Origin: Pelargonium cotyledonis
Taxonomy: Eukaryota > Streptophyta > Magnoliopsida > Geraniales > Geraniaceae
DNA: 21,004 bases
Reading direction: 5' to 3'
NCBI GenBank assembly: GCA_036897625.1
Contig: JAYMTA010001239.1
Span: 1 to 21,004, forward strand
Shown: positions 8,717 through 17,900 of the stretch, in pieces
Numbering within the stretch: position 1 is the stretch's first letter
How the letters are laid out: every line of letters begins with the position of its first letter
Notes under the pieces: generated by a model
What the model was told of the DNA's origin: nothing
Database searches by the model: none
Seen by the model: the letters and a program-made list of their open reading frames with translations, nothing else
Made by a program: the position numbers and the translations under genes

Positions 8717-10435
8717 ATGTTCGTTCAAATCCCCTCAGGTATTACTTTCCCTTTCTCTTGCTCACTTTCTGTTTGGTTTCTGAGAAAGTGGAGGAAACAA
8801 ATATCATTTTTACCGCTGTTTTGCCGTCTAGTTTCTCTAAAACACCTGCATAAGGCTTTACATTTGTTTTTTTTTGTTTTGTTTTTTCTCGTCCAAGCTG
8901 AACATATTGTTGCATTATTTAACTGCAATTAGTTTGTTTGTTTAAATTAAAAATGATTTCTTTAGGGCTTATGAGCTGCAAATAGAATCGTCAAAATATA
9001 TTTTCTACATACTGGAAAGAATCAACTGTGGATTAATTGTAAATTATGGTTTTGTGTTGGTTCAAGTGTCAAATGCTTCAGCATTCCTATTCTTAGAGGC
9101 TTGTCTGTTCATGTTTTGAAAATGTTCAGGACATGGTTAATGGATTGAGACAGGGGCATGAGTCTCTTCTGTTGCAAATGGTTTTGTAGTTCTAAAGTTT
9201 CCCACACTGAATTAGATTGTGGATCGACCCGGTTTCTAAAATCGCATTTTGTCTTTCTTTTGTTTTCAGGAATGTGGGATATACACTAGGAATTTCTCGT
9301 CCATGCTGTTCCAAGTTCGAAACACTGAAAAGTCTTGGAAGCCGGACTGGAATTCTTAAGCCTCCACAAGCTGTGCTTGGTGGCTGTCTATCTGTGGAGA
9401 GATTTTACCATTCCAAGGATTTTTCATCACAACTTTCTCTTGGGAGAAGCGGGTTTTCATCGTAAACTGGTAAAAAAAAGGTAGTGGAGAGGAAGATGAT
9501 TTACCGGATCTAGAGTACTCTGAACTGGCCGAGGTTATTCGTGCTGCTCGTTCGCCTGCTCTCAGGGCTTTAGATAAGTGGATTGCAGAAGGAAAAAAGT
9601 TGGGCCGGAAAGATATCTCTCTGGTCATACATACTCTTAGCAGGCATGAGAAGTATAAGAAGGCCTTACAGGTGATCTGTGTTCATCTTATATTTACTGA
9701 ATCATTTGATCTGATTTAAAAAGAAGCTATTGATTATGTTCTCAGATTTACTAATTGTGTTCAGCTTCTAGATACTGGAATAAACTGTAGTTCTCAGATC
9801 ACGGATCCTTCTTGAGTTGTTATTGTTTATTTTATGTTACGGATAGTAATGGTTTTTCACCTGTGTTTCTTTTCTGTATCTTGGTTCTGTAGGTCTGGGA
9901 GTGGGTCGAGGAAAATAAGCGACTTGATTTTAATGAGAGAGATTATGCTTCTCGCCTAGTTTTGATTGGTCGGGTACACGGTCTACAAAAGGCAGACGAC
10001 TATTTTCAAAATGTCCCACAATCCTTCAAAGGTAAGGTTCTTTACAGAACCTTATTGGCCACCTGCATTATATGCAATGCAAAGCATACACAGAAAGTGT
10101 TATGCAAAAGGAGGGTAGCGGAAATTGTCAAAAAAATGAGGGAATTAGGGTTTCCACTCGCTGGTATAACAGGTGACCCTGATGCTCCCGTTTACCTTGA
10201 AAGGTCGAAGAAGAAGAAGAAGAAGAAGAAGAAGAAAGCATGGTACCATTACCATAGAGGCACCTTCGCAAGTAGATATGCCCCAGCACAAAACGACACT
10301 GCTCCAACTAATAATAAGATTAATGGAAACGACGACGACGCTTTGCACACGGAGCTGTCCACACCAGTAACTGACTTGAGTGCCAAGGCATCCACAGATG
10401 AAGAGAGCTCAGACGAAGATAAAGATGGAGCATGA
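8717..10435 (+). pseudogene. PPR gene copy 1, decayed (At1g80270/PPR596 type)
   Basis: Three exon remnants match copy 2 at 11278-13870: 8717-8738, 9270-9671 and 9893-10435. The intact family encodes a mitochondrial P-class pentatricopeptide-repeat RNA-binding protein of about 600 residues. Visible lesions: (1) about 13 bp is missing from exon 1 compared with copy 2 (the stretch encoding LRRA), so exon 2 would be read out of frame; (2) an in-frame TAA stands at 9463-9465 where copy 2 has CAA; (3) a frameshift lies next to the A8 run at 9472-9479; (4) after residues aligning to the end of GFPL, a (GAA)10 run and an unrelated tail replace the remaining PPR repeats. Preserved motifs include SPALRALDKWIAEGKKLGR, HEKYKKALQ, WVEENKRLDFNERDYASR and VHGLQKADDYF. 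Intron ends match copy 2 (CTTACAG|GTGATCTG). It cannot make the ancestral protein; transcription is possible. Confidence 0.85.
10207..10236 (+). repeat. (GAA)10 microsatellite
   Basis: Ten perfect GAA units lie inside the last exon of PPR copy 1. They encode a run of lysines in that frame. Copy 2 has GAGAAGAAA at the matching place (12939-12947, in FDEKKLD), so the run probably expanded from a short lysine-codon seed. Confidence 0.95.
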
Positions 10436-10513
10436 GAGAGGACTCGGGTCCACACGCTTAACCAGCCCAGGCGAAGCGAGAGGACCACGACAGTTCCTAA
10501 GAAATATCTGTAG
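10238..10513 (+). other. Non-PPR tail downstream of copy 1, origin unknown
   Basis: Beyond the microsatellite, the frame encodes a polar, acidic stretch (NGNDDDALHTELS, DEESSDEDKDGA) that stops at TGA 10433-10435. The same frame then continues to a basic segment, QPRRSERTTTVPKKYL, ending at TAG 10511-10513. It does not resemble the PPR repeats at this point in copy 2. The acidic-then-basic pattern before a stop recalls the ends of some LTR-retrotransposon polyproteins, but I found no LTR pair or polymerase motif, so this is only a suggestion. Confidence 0.35.
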
Positions 10514-10704
10514 TATAAGTATATAGAGAGTGTTGTAGGAAGGTTGTTGAATCCGGGTCATTCTTGTATTTCCCTCCCCTTTCTCTGTTTTCCCATTTCC
10601 GGCATTTCCTTGTTTGTGTAAAGGCTTTCTAAGCTTAGACACCTTATGGAAAGCCATGGAACTTATCATGGAGTCTCACTATGCAAACATTGCTCCGAGT
10701 CACA

Positions 10705-10764
10705 TTTCACGAACATAATGCGAATATCACATCGTTTCACGAACATAATGCGAATATCATATCG
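10705..10764. repeat. 30-bp tandem duplication
   Basis: The unit TTTCACGAACATAATGCGAA plus ten more bases occurs twice head to tail (10705-10734 and 10735-10764) with one difference (C/T at 10730/10760). The high identity suggests a recent duplication. No function is known. Confidence 0.9.
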
Positions 10765-11205
10765 TGCCTAGTTACGAAACATTGATATCGCTACACAACA
10801 TCTGCATCAACATTTAAGCAAATGTCAAAATGTTACCTATCCGCAGGCAAGACAAAGTGTCTTTGAACAATTAGTATAATCAATACTTAACGAAGTTAAT
10901 CTTTATTTGTTTGTCACTTTTAGATTATAAGTACAAGCACACAATTCAACGTTCCTTAAAAGAAATCGCAAATTTTCTAGTTCGTTAGTATATATTTACA
11001 CATAATAAGGAGTATACAAAAATAAATATACCGTACTAAAAATATATATTTTTTCTCGTACAAACAATTACTATCGTTTTGAGCAATTGAATATTATCTA
11101 ATTCTTTGTTAATTTATGTTCTTAAAATACTGCCAACTTTGCCACCCAATATTTGATTCATAGACCATTGATTTGAAAAATACACACTGTTTTTTATTTT
11201 TTTAT
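10765..11205. other. AT-rich spacer between the PPR copies
   Basis: No gene is seen. The sequence becomes strongly AT-rich from about 10960. It should contain the promoter of PPR copy 2, but no clear TATA box can be separated from the background. Confidence 0.5.
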
Positions 11206-11277
11206 ATTAGGGTTTATGAGACATCGTCTTCAATCTTCATTTCTCACTGTATCTGGTATTCATCTCAGCTGTTCTCT
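11206..11277 (+). promoter_or_regulatory. PPR copy 2 leader with telo-box-like motif and overlapping upstream ORF
   Basis: ATTAGGGTTTA at 11206-11216 contains AGGGTTT, the complement of the plant telo-box (AAACCCTA), often found near starts of translation-related and organelle-biogenesis genes. The ATG at 11216-11218 opens a 31-codon frame ending at TGA 11309-11311. That frame runs across the main start at 11278 in another register and could reduce its use. The motifs are seen directly; the effects are inferred. Confidence 0.4.
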
Positions 11278-13870
11278 ATGTTTGTGCTTCGCCGAGCTTC
11301 AAATCCCCTGAGGTAACCTTCCATTTCTCTTTCCAAAATAACCCATTGCTTATAAGGTGTTTCTGTTTGGTTTCTGAGAAAGTTAGAGGAAAAAAAATCG
11401 TTTTTTTACCGCTGTTTTGCTGTCTGAATGCTCTAACACAGCTGCATTAGAGGCTTTACAGACTTCCTTTTTTTAAATTCACATGAAAGCTGAAAAGATT
11501 GTTGCGCTATTTACCTATAATTAATTGTTTGCTTTGGGTGGCTACTGCCATACAATCTCTCCTTCGATTCTGTTTCAAAATTTAAAATTTTCTTTTGGGT
11601 TTCTCATTTCTGAGCCTTGAGCAATTAGTATAGTCGAAATCTAGTTCTACATACTTGGAAGGATGAACAGTGAACTATTACTTGCAGAACTTTTATAGAC
11701 AGACTAATTGTGAATGATGGTTTTGTGTTGGTTCAAGTGTGAGATGCTTCAACATTCCAATTTTTAGAGACTGGTATGTTCTTGTTTTGAAACTATTACA
11801 ATTTTTCAAAAGGGGACGGGGGCTTGAGTCTCTCGTGTTGCACTAACTGGGTGTTGAAAGTGCTTTTAATTGGTTTTGTAATTCTAAAGCTGCCCCCGCT
11901 AAATAAATGTCTGGATCCGTCCCTGATTCATAGCGTCTTGTTTTCAGGAATTTGGGATATACTCTAGGAATTTCTCATGCATACTATTCTAAATTTGTAA
12001 GCCCAGAAAGTGTAGAAAGCCAGACTGGTACTCTAAAGTCTCCTCAAGCTGATGGCTGTCTATCTGTGGAGAGATTTTACCGTTTCATGGATTTGTTTTC
12101 TCTGAAACTTTCTTTGAGGGGATGTGGACTTTCATCGCAAGAGAAAGATAATTTACATGATGGAGTTTTTGATCTTGAACTGCCAGCTACTGCTGAAGAT
12201 TTGGAAGAGGGTAATGCAATTGAAGTATTGGTTTTAGAAGCAGAGCTATTAGATGATGATGGCGCTAATGAAGATCCTTATTCAAATGAACTTGGATTAT
12301 TAAATCATGAAACAAACATAAGTGATAAAAAATCATCTAGTAAAGGGAACCACTCGGAACTTTTACTAGTCATTCTTTCTGACATTCCTTCGCCTGTTCG
12401 TTGTGCTCTTGATAAGTGGATTGCTGAAGGAAAAGAGTTGGGCAGGGAAGAGATCTTTTTTGTCATACATAATCTTCGTCAGCATGGGATGTTTGGGAAG
12501 GCCTTACAGGTGATCTGAGTTCATCTTATCCTTGCGAAATTAGCTGACATGATCAATTATATTATTCGGTGTGTGTATAATCCATGAGTCTCAAAATCTT
12601 GTGGAAAAAAAAAAACTTATTAACAGTCTGTTTTTGGTCTTCTAGGTCCTAGAGTGGGTGGAGGCGAATAAGCGACTTGATTTTGTTGAGAGAGACTATG
12701 CTTCTCGCCTTGATTTGATTGCCAAAGTATATGGTCTACAAAAGGCAGAAAACTATATTCGGGACGTCCCCGAATCCTTCAGAGGTGAGGTTCTTTACAG
12801 AGCCTTGTTGTCCAACTGTGTCGCTGTTAGCAACAATGTACAGAAAGCAGAGGAATTGTTCAACCAAATGAGGGACTTAGGATTCCCACTCACAGCATTT
12901 GTTTGCAATCAGATGCTTCTTCTTTACCGGAAATTTGACGAGAAGAAACTTGATGGTTTAATAACATTAATGGAGAATGAAAAAGTCAAGCCGGCTCCCG
13001 TACTTATTCAATCTTGTTAGATGTCAAAGGCCAAGCCAATGATGTAATTGGAATGGATGAAATATTGGAGACAATGAAGGCTCGAGGCATTGAACCTTGC
13101 ACTCTCAGCCAAGCTATCTTTGCTAGTCACTACATCCGTTGTGGGATCAAAGAAAAAGCCGAGTCCATTTTGAAGCAGATGGAAGGAGGCAATTTAGAAG
13201 ATCGCCGCTCAGTTTGCCGCCTTTTACTCCCTCTTTATGCAGCTCTTGGAAAGGCCGATGAAGTTGAAAGAGTTTGGAAAGTCTGTGAATCCAATCCACA
13301 TTATTGGGAATGCGCAGCAGCTATTAAAGCTTGGGGAAAGCTGAATAGGATAGAAAAAGCTGTGGCAATTTTTTACAGGATGCCAAAAACCTCAAAGTGG
13401 AAATCAGCAAAGATCTATACTGCTCTCCTAAAGGCTTATAGTGAAGCACATGGCATTAGATGGGTGTGGAACAGACCCGTTACTATGGGATGCGCTTGAG
13501 AAACTGCATGTGGAAGCTGGAGAGGTGGAAAAGGCTGACTCTATGTTGAGAAATGCTGCCCAGAAGAGTATGAAGAAGCCACATATTTGCTCGTACATGA
13601 CTATTATGGATGGATATGCAAGTAGAGGTGATGTCCATAATTCTGAAAACAAGAAATCTTTTATTAGATGGAACGAGATGGGTATACACTATACACCTCG
13701 AATGTGGCAGTTCAAAACGCTGGCGCGGGAATATACAAATGCTAAAGCTCCTGTTATGGAGGAAGGAGAGGATGAAGGCAGATAATGTATTCCCAGATAG
13801 ATCAGTGGCCTTGGAGATAGCTATGATTGATGCCTTCAGGAAAACAGAAGCTTCTGATTTGCCTGATTGA
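11278..13870 (+). pseudogene. PPR gene copy 2, near full length with three frame breaks (At1g80270/PPR596 type)
   Basis: Exons are 11278-11312, 11948-12509 and 12646-13870. Exon 1 encodes MFVLRRASNPLR, a basic start fitting an organelle transit peptide. Exon 2 carries an acidic linker and VRCALDKWIAEGKELGREEI; exon 3 carries the PPR repeats (WVEANKRLDFVERDYASR, VYGLQKAENYI, QKAEELFNQMRDLGFPL, GIKEKAESILKQMEGG, YAALGKADEVERVWKVCESN, LHVEAGEVEKADSMLR, GYASRGDVHNSE) and ends RKTEASDLPD at TGA 13868-13870. Family members act in mitochondrial RNA metabolism; Arabidopsis PPR596 affects rps3 editing. Breaks: a shift at about 12994-13001 (stop at 13018 if unread); loss of roughly 13 residues plus a shift at about 13440; a shift at about 13756. 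Residues around 13645-13670 also differ (ENKKSFIRWNE where relatives have about EKIFHRMNE). Apart from these points all frames stay open, so this is a young pseudogene or a gene affected by sequence errors. Confidence 0.8.
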
Positions 13871-14640
13871 ATATTTTGACAGATAGTTTTGAATTGCATT
13901 GAACTTTAGTACCTATTTACTGGTGGGACGTTTTGAATGGTTTCGGTTTTATGATCCCATGTTTGTCCATATTAGATTTTGTATCCGGTTCCGGGAGATC
14001 AAGAGATTTTTGAAATGTAGTAAGCATTTTATTTTTGTTTCAACTATGCTAAGCATTGTCTTCCTTTTATGCATGAATAGCATGGCTTTGGTTTTGTTGT
14101 AGGGAGGAATGGATAGCATAGAAATTCATATTTGAACTATTCTAATATGAATGCATCAATTGTATTACTTTGGAGGTTTCGTTGCTGGCGTAGAGTTCCG
14201 CGGGACTCTTGGAGACTCTATTGTTGGCAGAAAGACCCGCTTTCAGAGATTGAGCCACTGTGGCATTCAGAAGTCACATGTCACGTTTTTTCTTTACTCA
14301 CGTTTGTTTCTCCATCACTACTAAACAGGATCTAATACACTCATCAATTTTAAATCAGATCTCAGTTTCAATTCGAAATCCTAACCTAATTCAATTTTAT
14401 TAGACCGATTGTCATCTCTTGATATTATTAGAGTCTATCCTAAAGAAACTTTTATTTTTATTGATATGTTAAATTTTATTTTCAGGTGATAAAACTAGGG
14501 CAGGCCAAACCTAAATAAAATGGATCAGATATCAATTAGGAGTGAAAAAAAAAATAACAGAACAAAAACCAAAATAAAAAAGAGAATAACAAAATCAATA
14601 AAATATAAAGGATCTGATCTGACTCGACAAAAAGACTCGC
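13871..14640. other. Spacer between PPR copy 2 and the Nudix gene
   Basis: The first part is the likely 3' UTR of PPR copy 2. A more GC-rich patch lies at about 14177-14265, with no recognisable product in any frame. The rest is AT-rich. No RNA gene was recognised. Confidence 0.45.
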
Positions 14641-14991
14641 ACTTGACTTGCTCCGTTCCCATTCGTTTCGCCTCTGTCTCTATCTCCTCCAAGTTCCAAT
14701 CTTTCGCCTCCCATATCATACCATTTTACCCCAAAAAGCCAAAAACAAACACCATCCCTTTTTTTTTTCTGGTGACCGGCGACGACTCTTTTCGCTTTGC
14801 GGTGCTGCATGCCGCTGCCGCCACTGCTGATAATGGGGCACTAAATTAATATATATTTTTTAGAACCCAAATAGAATTTTTGTGAATATGACTAAGGTTG
14901 GTGGGTGTTCGTTTCGTCTCTGCCCAATATTCATAGGGTTATTATAGTAGTGGAGGTAGATAATTCGTGTGGGAGGAGGATATCGGAGAAA
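14641..14991 (+). promoter_or_regulatory. Promoter and leader region of the Nudix gene
   Basis: A pyrimidine-rich tract (14650-14770: CTCTGTCTCTATCTCCTCC, CCCTTTTTTTTTTCT) resembles plant Y-patches or a leader. It is followed by a GC-rich stretch and then a TATA-like TTAATATATATTTTTTAG at about 14846-14862, some 130 bp before the start codon. Either the TATA-like site drives a short leader, or transcription starts in the pyrimidine tract and the leader contains short upstream frames. The sequence alone does not decide. Confidence 0.4.
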
Positions 14992-17900
14992 ATGTCAGAG
15001 TTGGTGGCTCGCACCGGTCGTCACCAGCAGCGCTATGAGGAGGGTTACCGCCTCGTCGCCGGGTAATGCCCTTTGTTTCTCTCCAGATTCGATCGTTTTA
15101 TGTGGTTTTGCTGATACCCATTTGGATTTTTTGGCTTTTTCTCTCAGTTGTTATTGTTGATTGTATTGGATACTTGGCCCTTTTATTTATGTGATTACCC
15201 TTTTCGATGCGTTTATCTTTGCGGGTTTGGATGGCCACATTTTGTTGATACATTTGGGAAAGTTCAGAAATTTGGAAGCATTTTAATCTAATTGAGGGCC
15301 TTTTGCAGTTTTTTTTCTTCTTTTTTTTTTTTTGGAGGTTTTGTTTTCTTATTTTTTCAGGAATATAGTTGTGGGTTTGCAATTGAAAATATGCAAAACA
15401 GCTCTGATAGAAGTTTGTGCTCTTTACGGAGAAGGCAAATGCAGAATCAATTTAGTTTATGATCTGTTTTGTTTAATGTATGTAAATAAACAGAAAGTAC
15501 TTATAGAACCCACCTTTGGCTCGCTTGAATGTGACCAAACATACTGGCAGTTTCTGTTAATTTGACCCTAATGTGTCTGTTAAAGAATAAGTAGGTTTGT
15601 AACTTTTGGGACCGTACTGTGGTAGCACCAAGGTTGCATGAGAGTGGAACAATTACTAGGTTTAATAGTGGAGCCTTGTCCATTAAGCTTATTGCCGCAG
15701 CGATTGTTGGTTGCACAAAATTATGGGAGCGGGCATTGTTTCCTAAGACTGTGATATGTGTCTCATTGATCTGTGAACTCCATAAAGTGCTAATTAAGAG
15801 AGAATAGGTTGGTCTGATTGGGAATTAGGCTCAAATGTTGGCTCAGGTGATTTTGGGAGTTATGTTGACTCAAATGTTGGCTCAGGCTATCCAAGAATTC
15901 ATCTTTTCACCTCAATAGAGAGGTATCTGGGTTTATTAGGCAGTTTTGACTGTTTTGAGTATAATAATATTTCTCATTGCAAGTGAATTCTTGTCCTTTC
16001 TCTCCTTTTCTTTGTATTTCAGCTTGACTTAAGCTTCTGGAATTGTCTGGTGTGTTTTTTTTGTGGGAAGGGTTTAATGTTTGGTGTAGGTAGCGAAGCT
16101 GAGTGATGGGTTTTGTTACAAGGTCTGATGGTGAAAACTGAAAAGTGTCTTGGAGATTTTCAGTTTTGTTTCATGCAGTTTGGCAAGTGCCAGTGTCCCA
16201 CAGAAGCTGAGGTTGTACCTGGGCCTGTAGCTAACAACTCATTTTGTATTTCATTCTTGAGTCCTCCAATAAACACATCTACAATCAAATCCTAGGCTCA
16301 GTCAATCTTTCACTTCTATTGAGATACAAACAAAACTGGTAGTAGTATTCTGCAACTAGTAAATGACCTTGCTGCAATTTAAACAAAACTCTCCTTGGGT
16401 TTTCAAACCCAAATGACCCGAATTGTTCAATTAATGCTTTGGAAACTTCTCCTGTAAAAAATTTCATAGTTTCTTTAAACTTTGAAACCAATTGATGGGT
16501 GATCCTTGCATGTTAGCCTCATCCAAAAACCATTTGTTCTATTCTTCGTTTTATAAATTTCAAAACAAACTTCTGCTCTTGTTATCATCTCAGTAGGATC
16601 AGTTCCAGTAAACTCTGGAAAGTAAACAGCAGTTTTATCATTAAGACCCTGAAAATGTAATACCTGACTAGCTTCAGCATTTGAGAATGGAGAGGCTCAG
16701 CCAGACTCTGTGATAAAACCGCTGTGACTGATTCGGCTTCGTAAATGCCTCCGTGAAATTGCATCTCACATCCACAACTTTTCATTCAACTCAAATCAAG
16801 AAACATTACGTTGAAGGGTCTAGCAATCCAAAATGGAGCTGAAACATTCAGAAACCAGGAGCAAAATACATTCAGAGAAGAAGGAACTTGCAGAAAAGGA
16901 AAACAGAGCCTATAACTTACAACAACCCTTTTCGTGCGCTCTCTTAGCTATTAATGAATTGAATATGATCAGTTTAAATTGGACATGAAAGCTGTTGCAT
17001 GTAATATGCCCAGAAAAATGGTTATTATGATTTGCCTGGCTAGGTGATACATCTAAGGAATTTCAATTTTATCATGAAGATCTGGCATGCTTGATTACTA
17101 GTTCACTCACTAGCCTTCGCTACATGTTAGTAGAAGTCGACCCAGAAAATGTGCAATGCATAGAGTTCGAAATTTGGGTTGTTTACCTTGCAGTTTGATT
17201 CCCTGTAGTCAGGCCACCATGGTTGCCTGCATTTCTGCATTTCTGCATTTTATGTAAATAAATTTTAGGACAGGTGATTAGCTTGGATACATTGTCTTGA
17301 CAAAAACTATATTATTCTTAACCTTTGTGCTATCTTTAATATTGGAATGCTATAGTGTACAGATTTATTCTTATTGGTAATTGTGGGGGTAGCCTGCAGA
17401 TACTTATTAGCATGCCTTGGCGTACATTGTTGTTCTTTTTATGTACCAATTCATAGTTGTATTTTGCGTTCTAACTGCTCAGTGCAACCCAATCAACAGG
17501 TGTATTCCTTTCAAGTATAGAACATCTGTAGAAAGTAGCAATGAGAAGGTTGTTGAGGTACTTATGATCAACTCAACTAGTGGACCTGGCCTTCTATTCC
17601 CAAAGGTACATTTCTGAAAAGTGTAAGAATGTTGTTTGGATTATTGTTTCAATTTGCACTAATCATTTTGTGACCCTAGCCTTTTGATTTTAGCATAATT
17701 ATACTACTAGGGAAATTGCCTCAATCTGCTGGAGTGATCTTTACTAGTAGGATGGATTGATGGAATGTACGCACCACAAGCTAATTTTTAATATGCTATG
17801 GTGGTCATCACCTCATAATGTCTTTTGTCACAGCCATCTTTAGTATCATGCTTTCATCATTGTCTTGGCACATACTTTAAGTGTTTTACAGGCAAATGTG

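Larger units (their letters stand above)
15063..17499 (+). other. Nudix intron 1 (2437 nt)
   Basis: The donor GCCGG|GTAATG and acceptor AATCAACAG|GTGTATT split a phase-2 glycine codon (GG|G). It contains an 18-bp direct repeat (15830-15847 and 15869-15886), an antisense retrotransposon gag relic at about 16140-16790, and a triplicated TGCATTTC near 17228-17251. No host gene is seen. Confidence 0.85.

Noticed and set aside
8633-8932. 99-codon open frame at the start of PPR copy 1
   Set aside because: It runs through exon 1 into intron 1, which aligns with the non-coding intron 1 of copy 2.
14132-14335. Possible small protein in the GC-richer patch after PPR copy 2
   Set aside because: No start context, no recognisable domain and no splice structure; composition alone is not enough.
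14520-14849. 109-codon open frame before the Nudix gene
   Set aside because: It is pyrimidine-rich low-complexity sequence that fits a promoter or leader better than a protein.
17155-17185. GTTCGAAATTTGG resembling a tRNA T-arm
   Set aside because: No acceptor stem, D-arm or anticodon arm could be placed around it.
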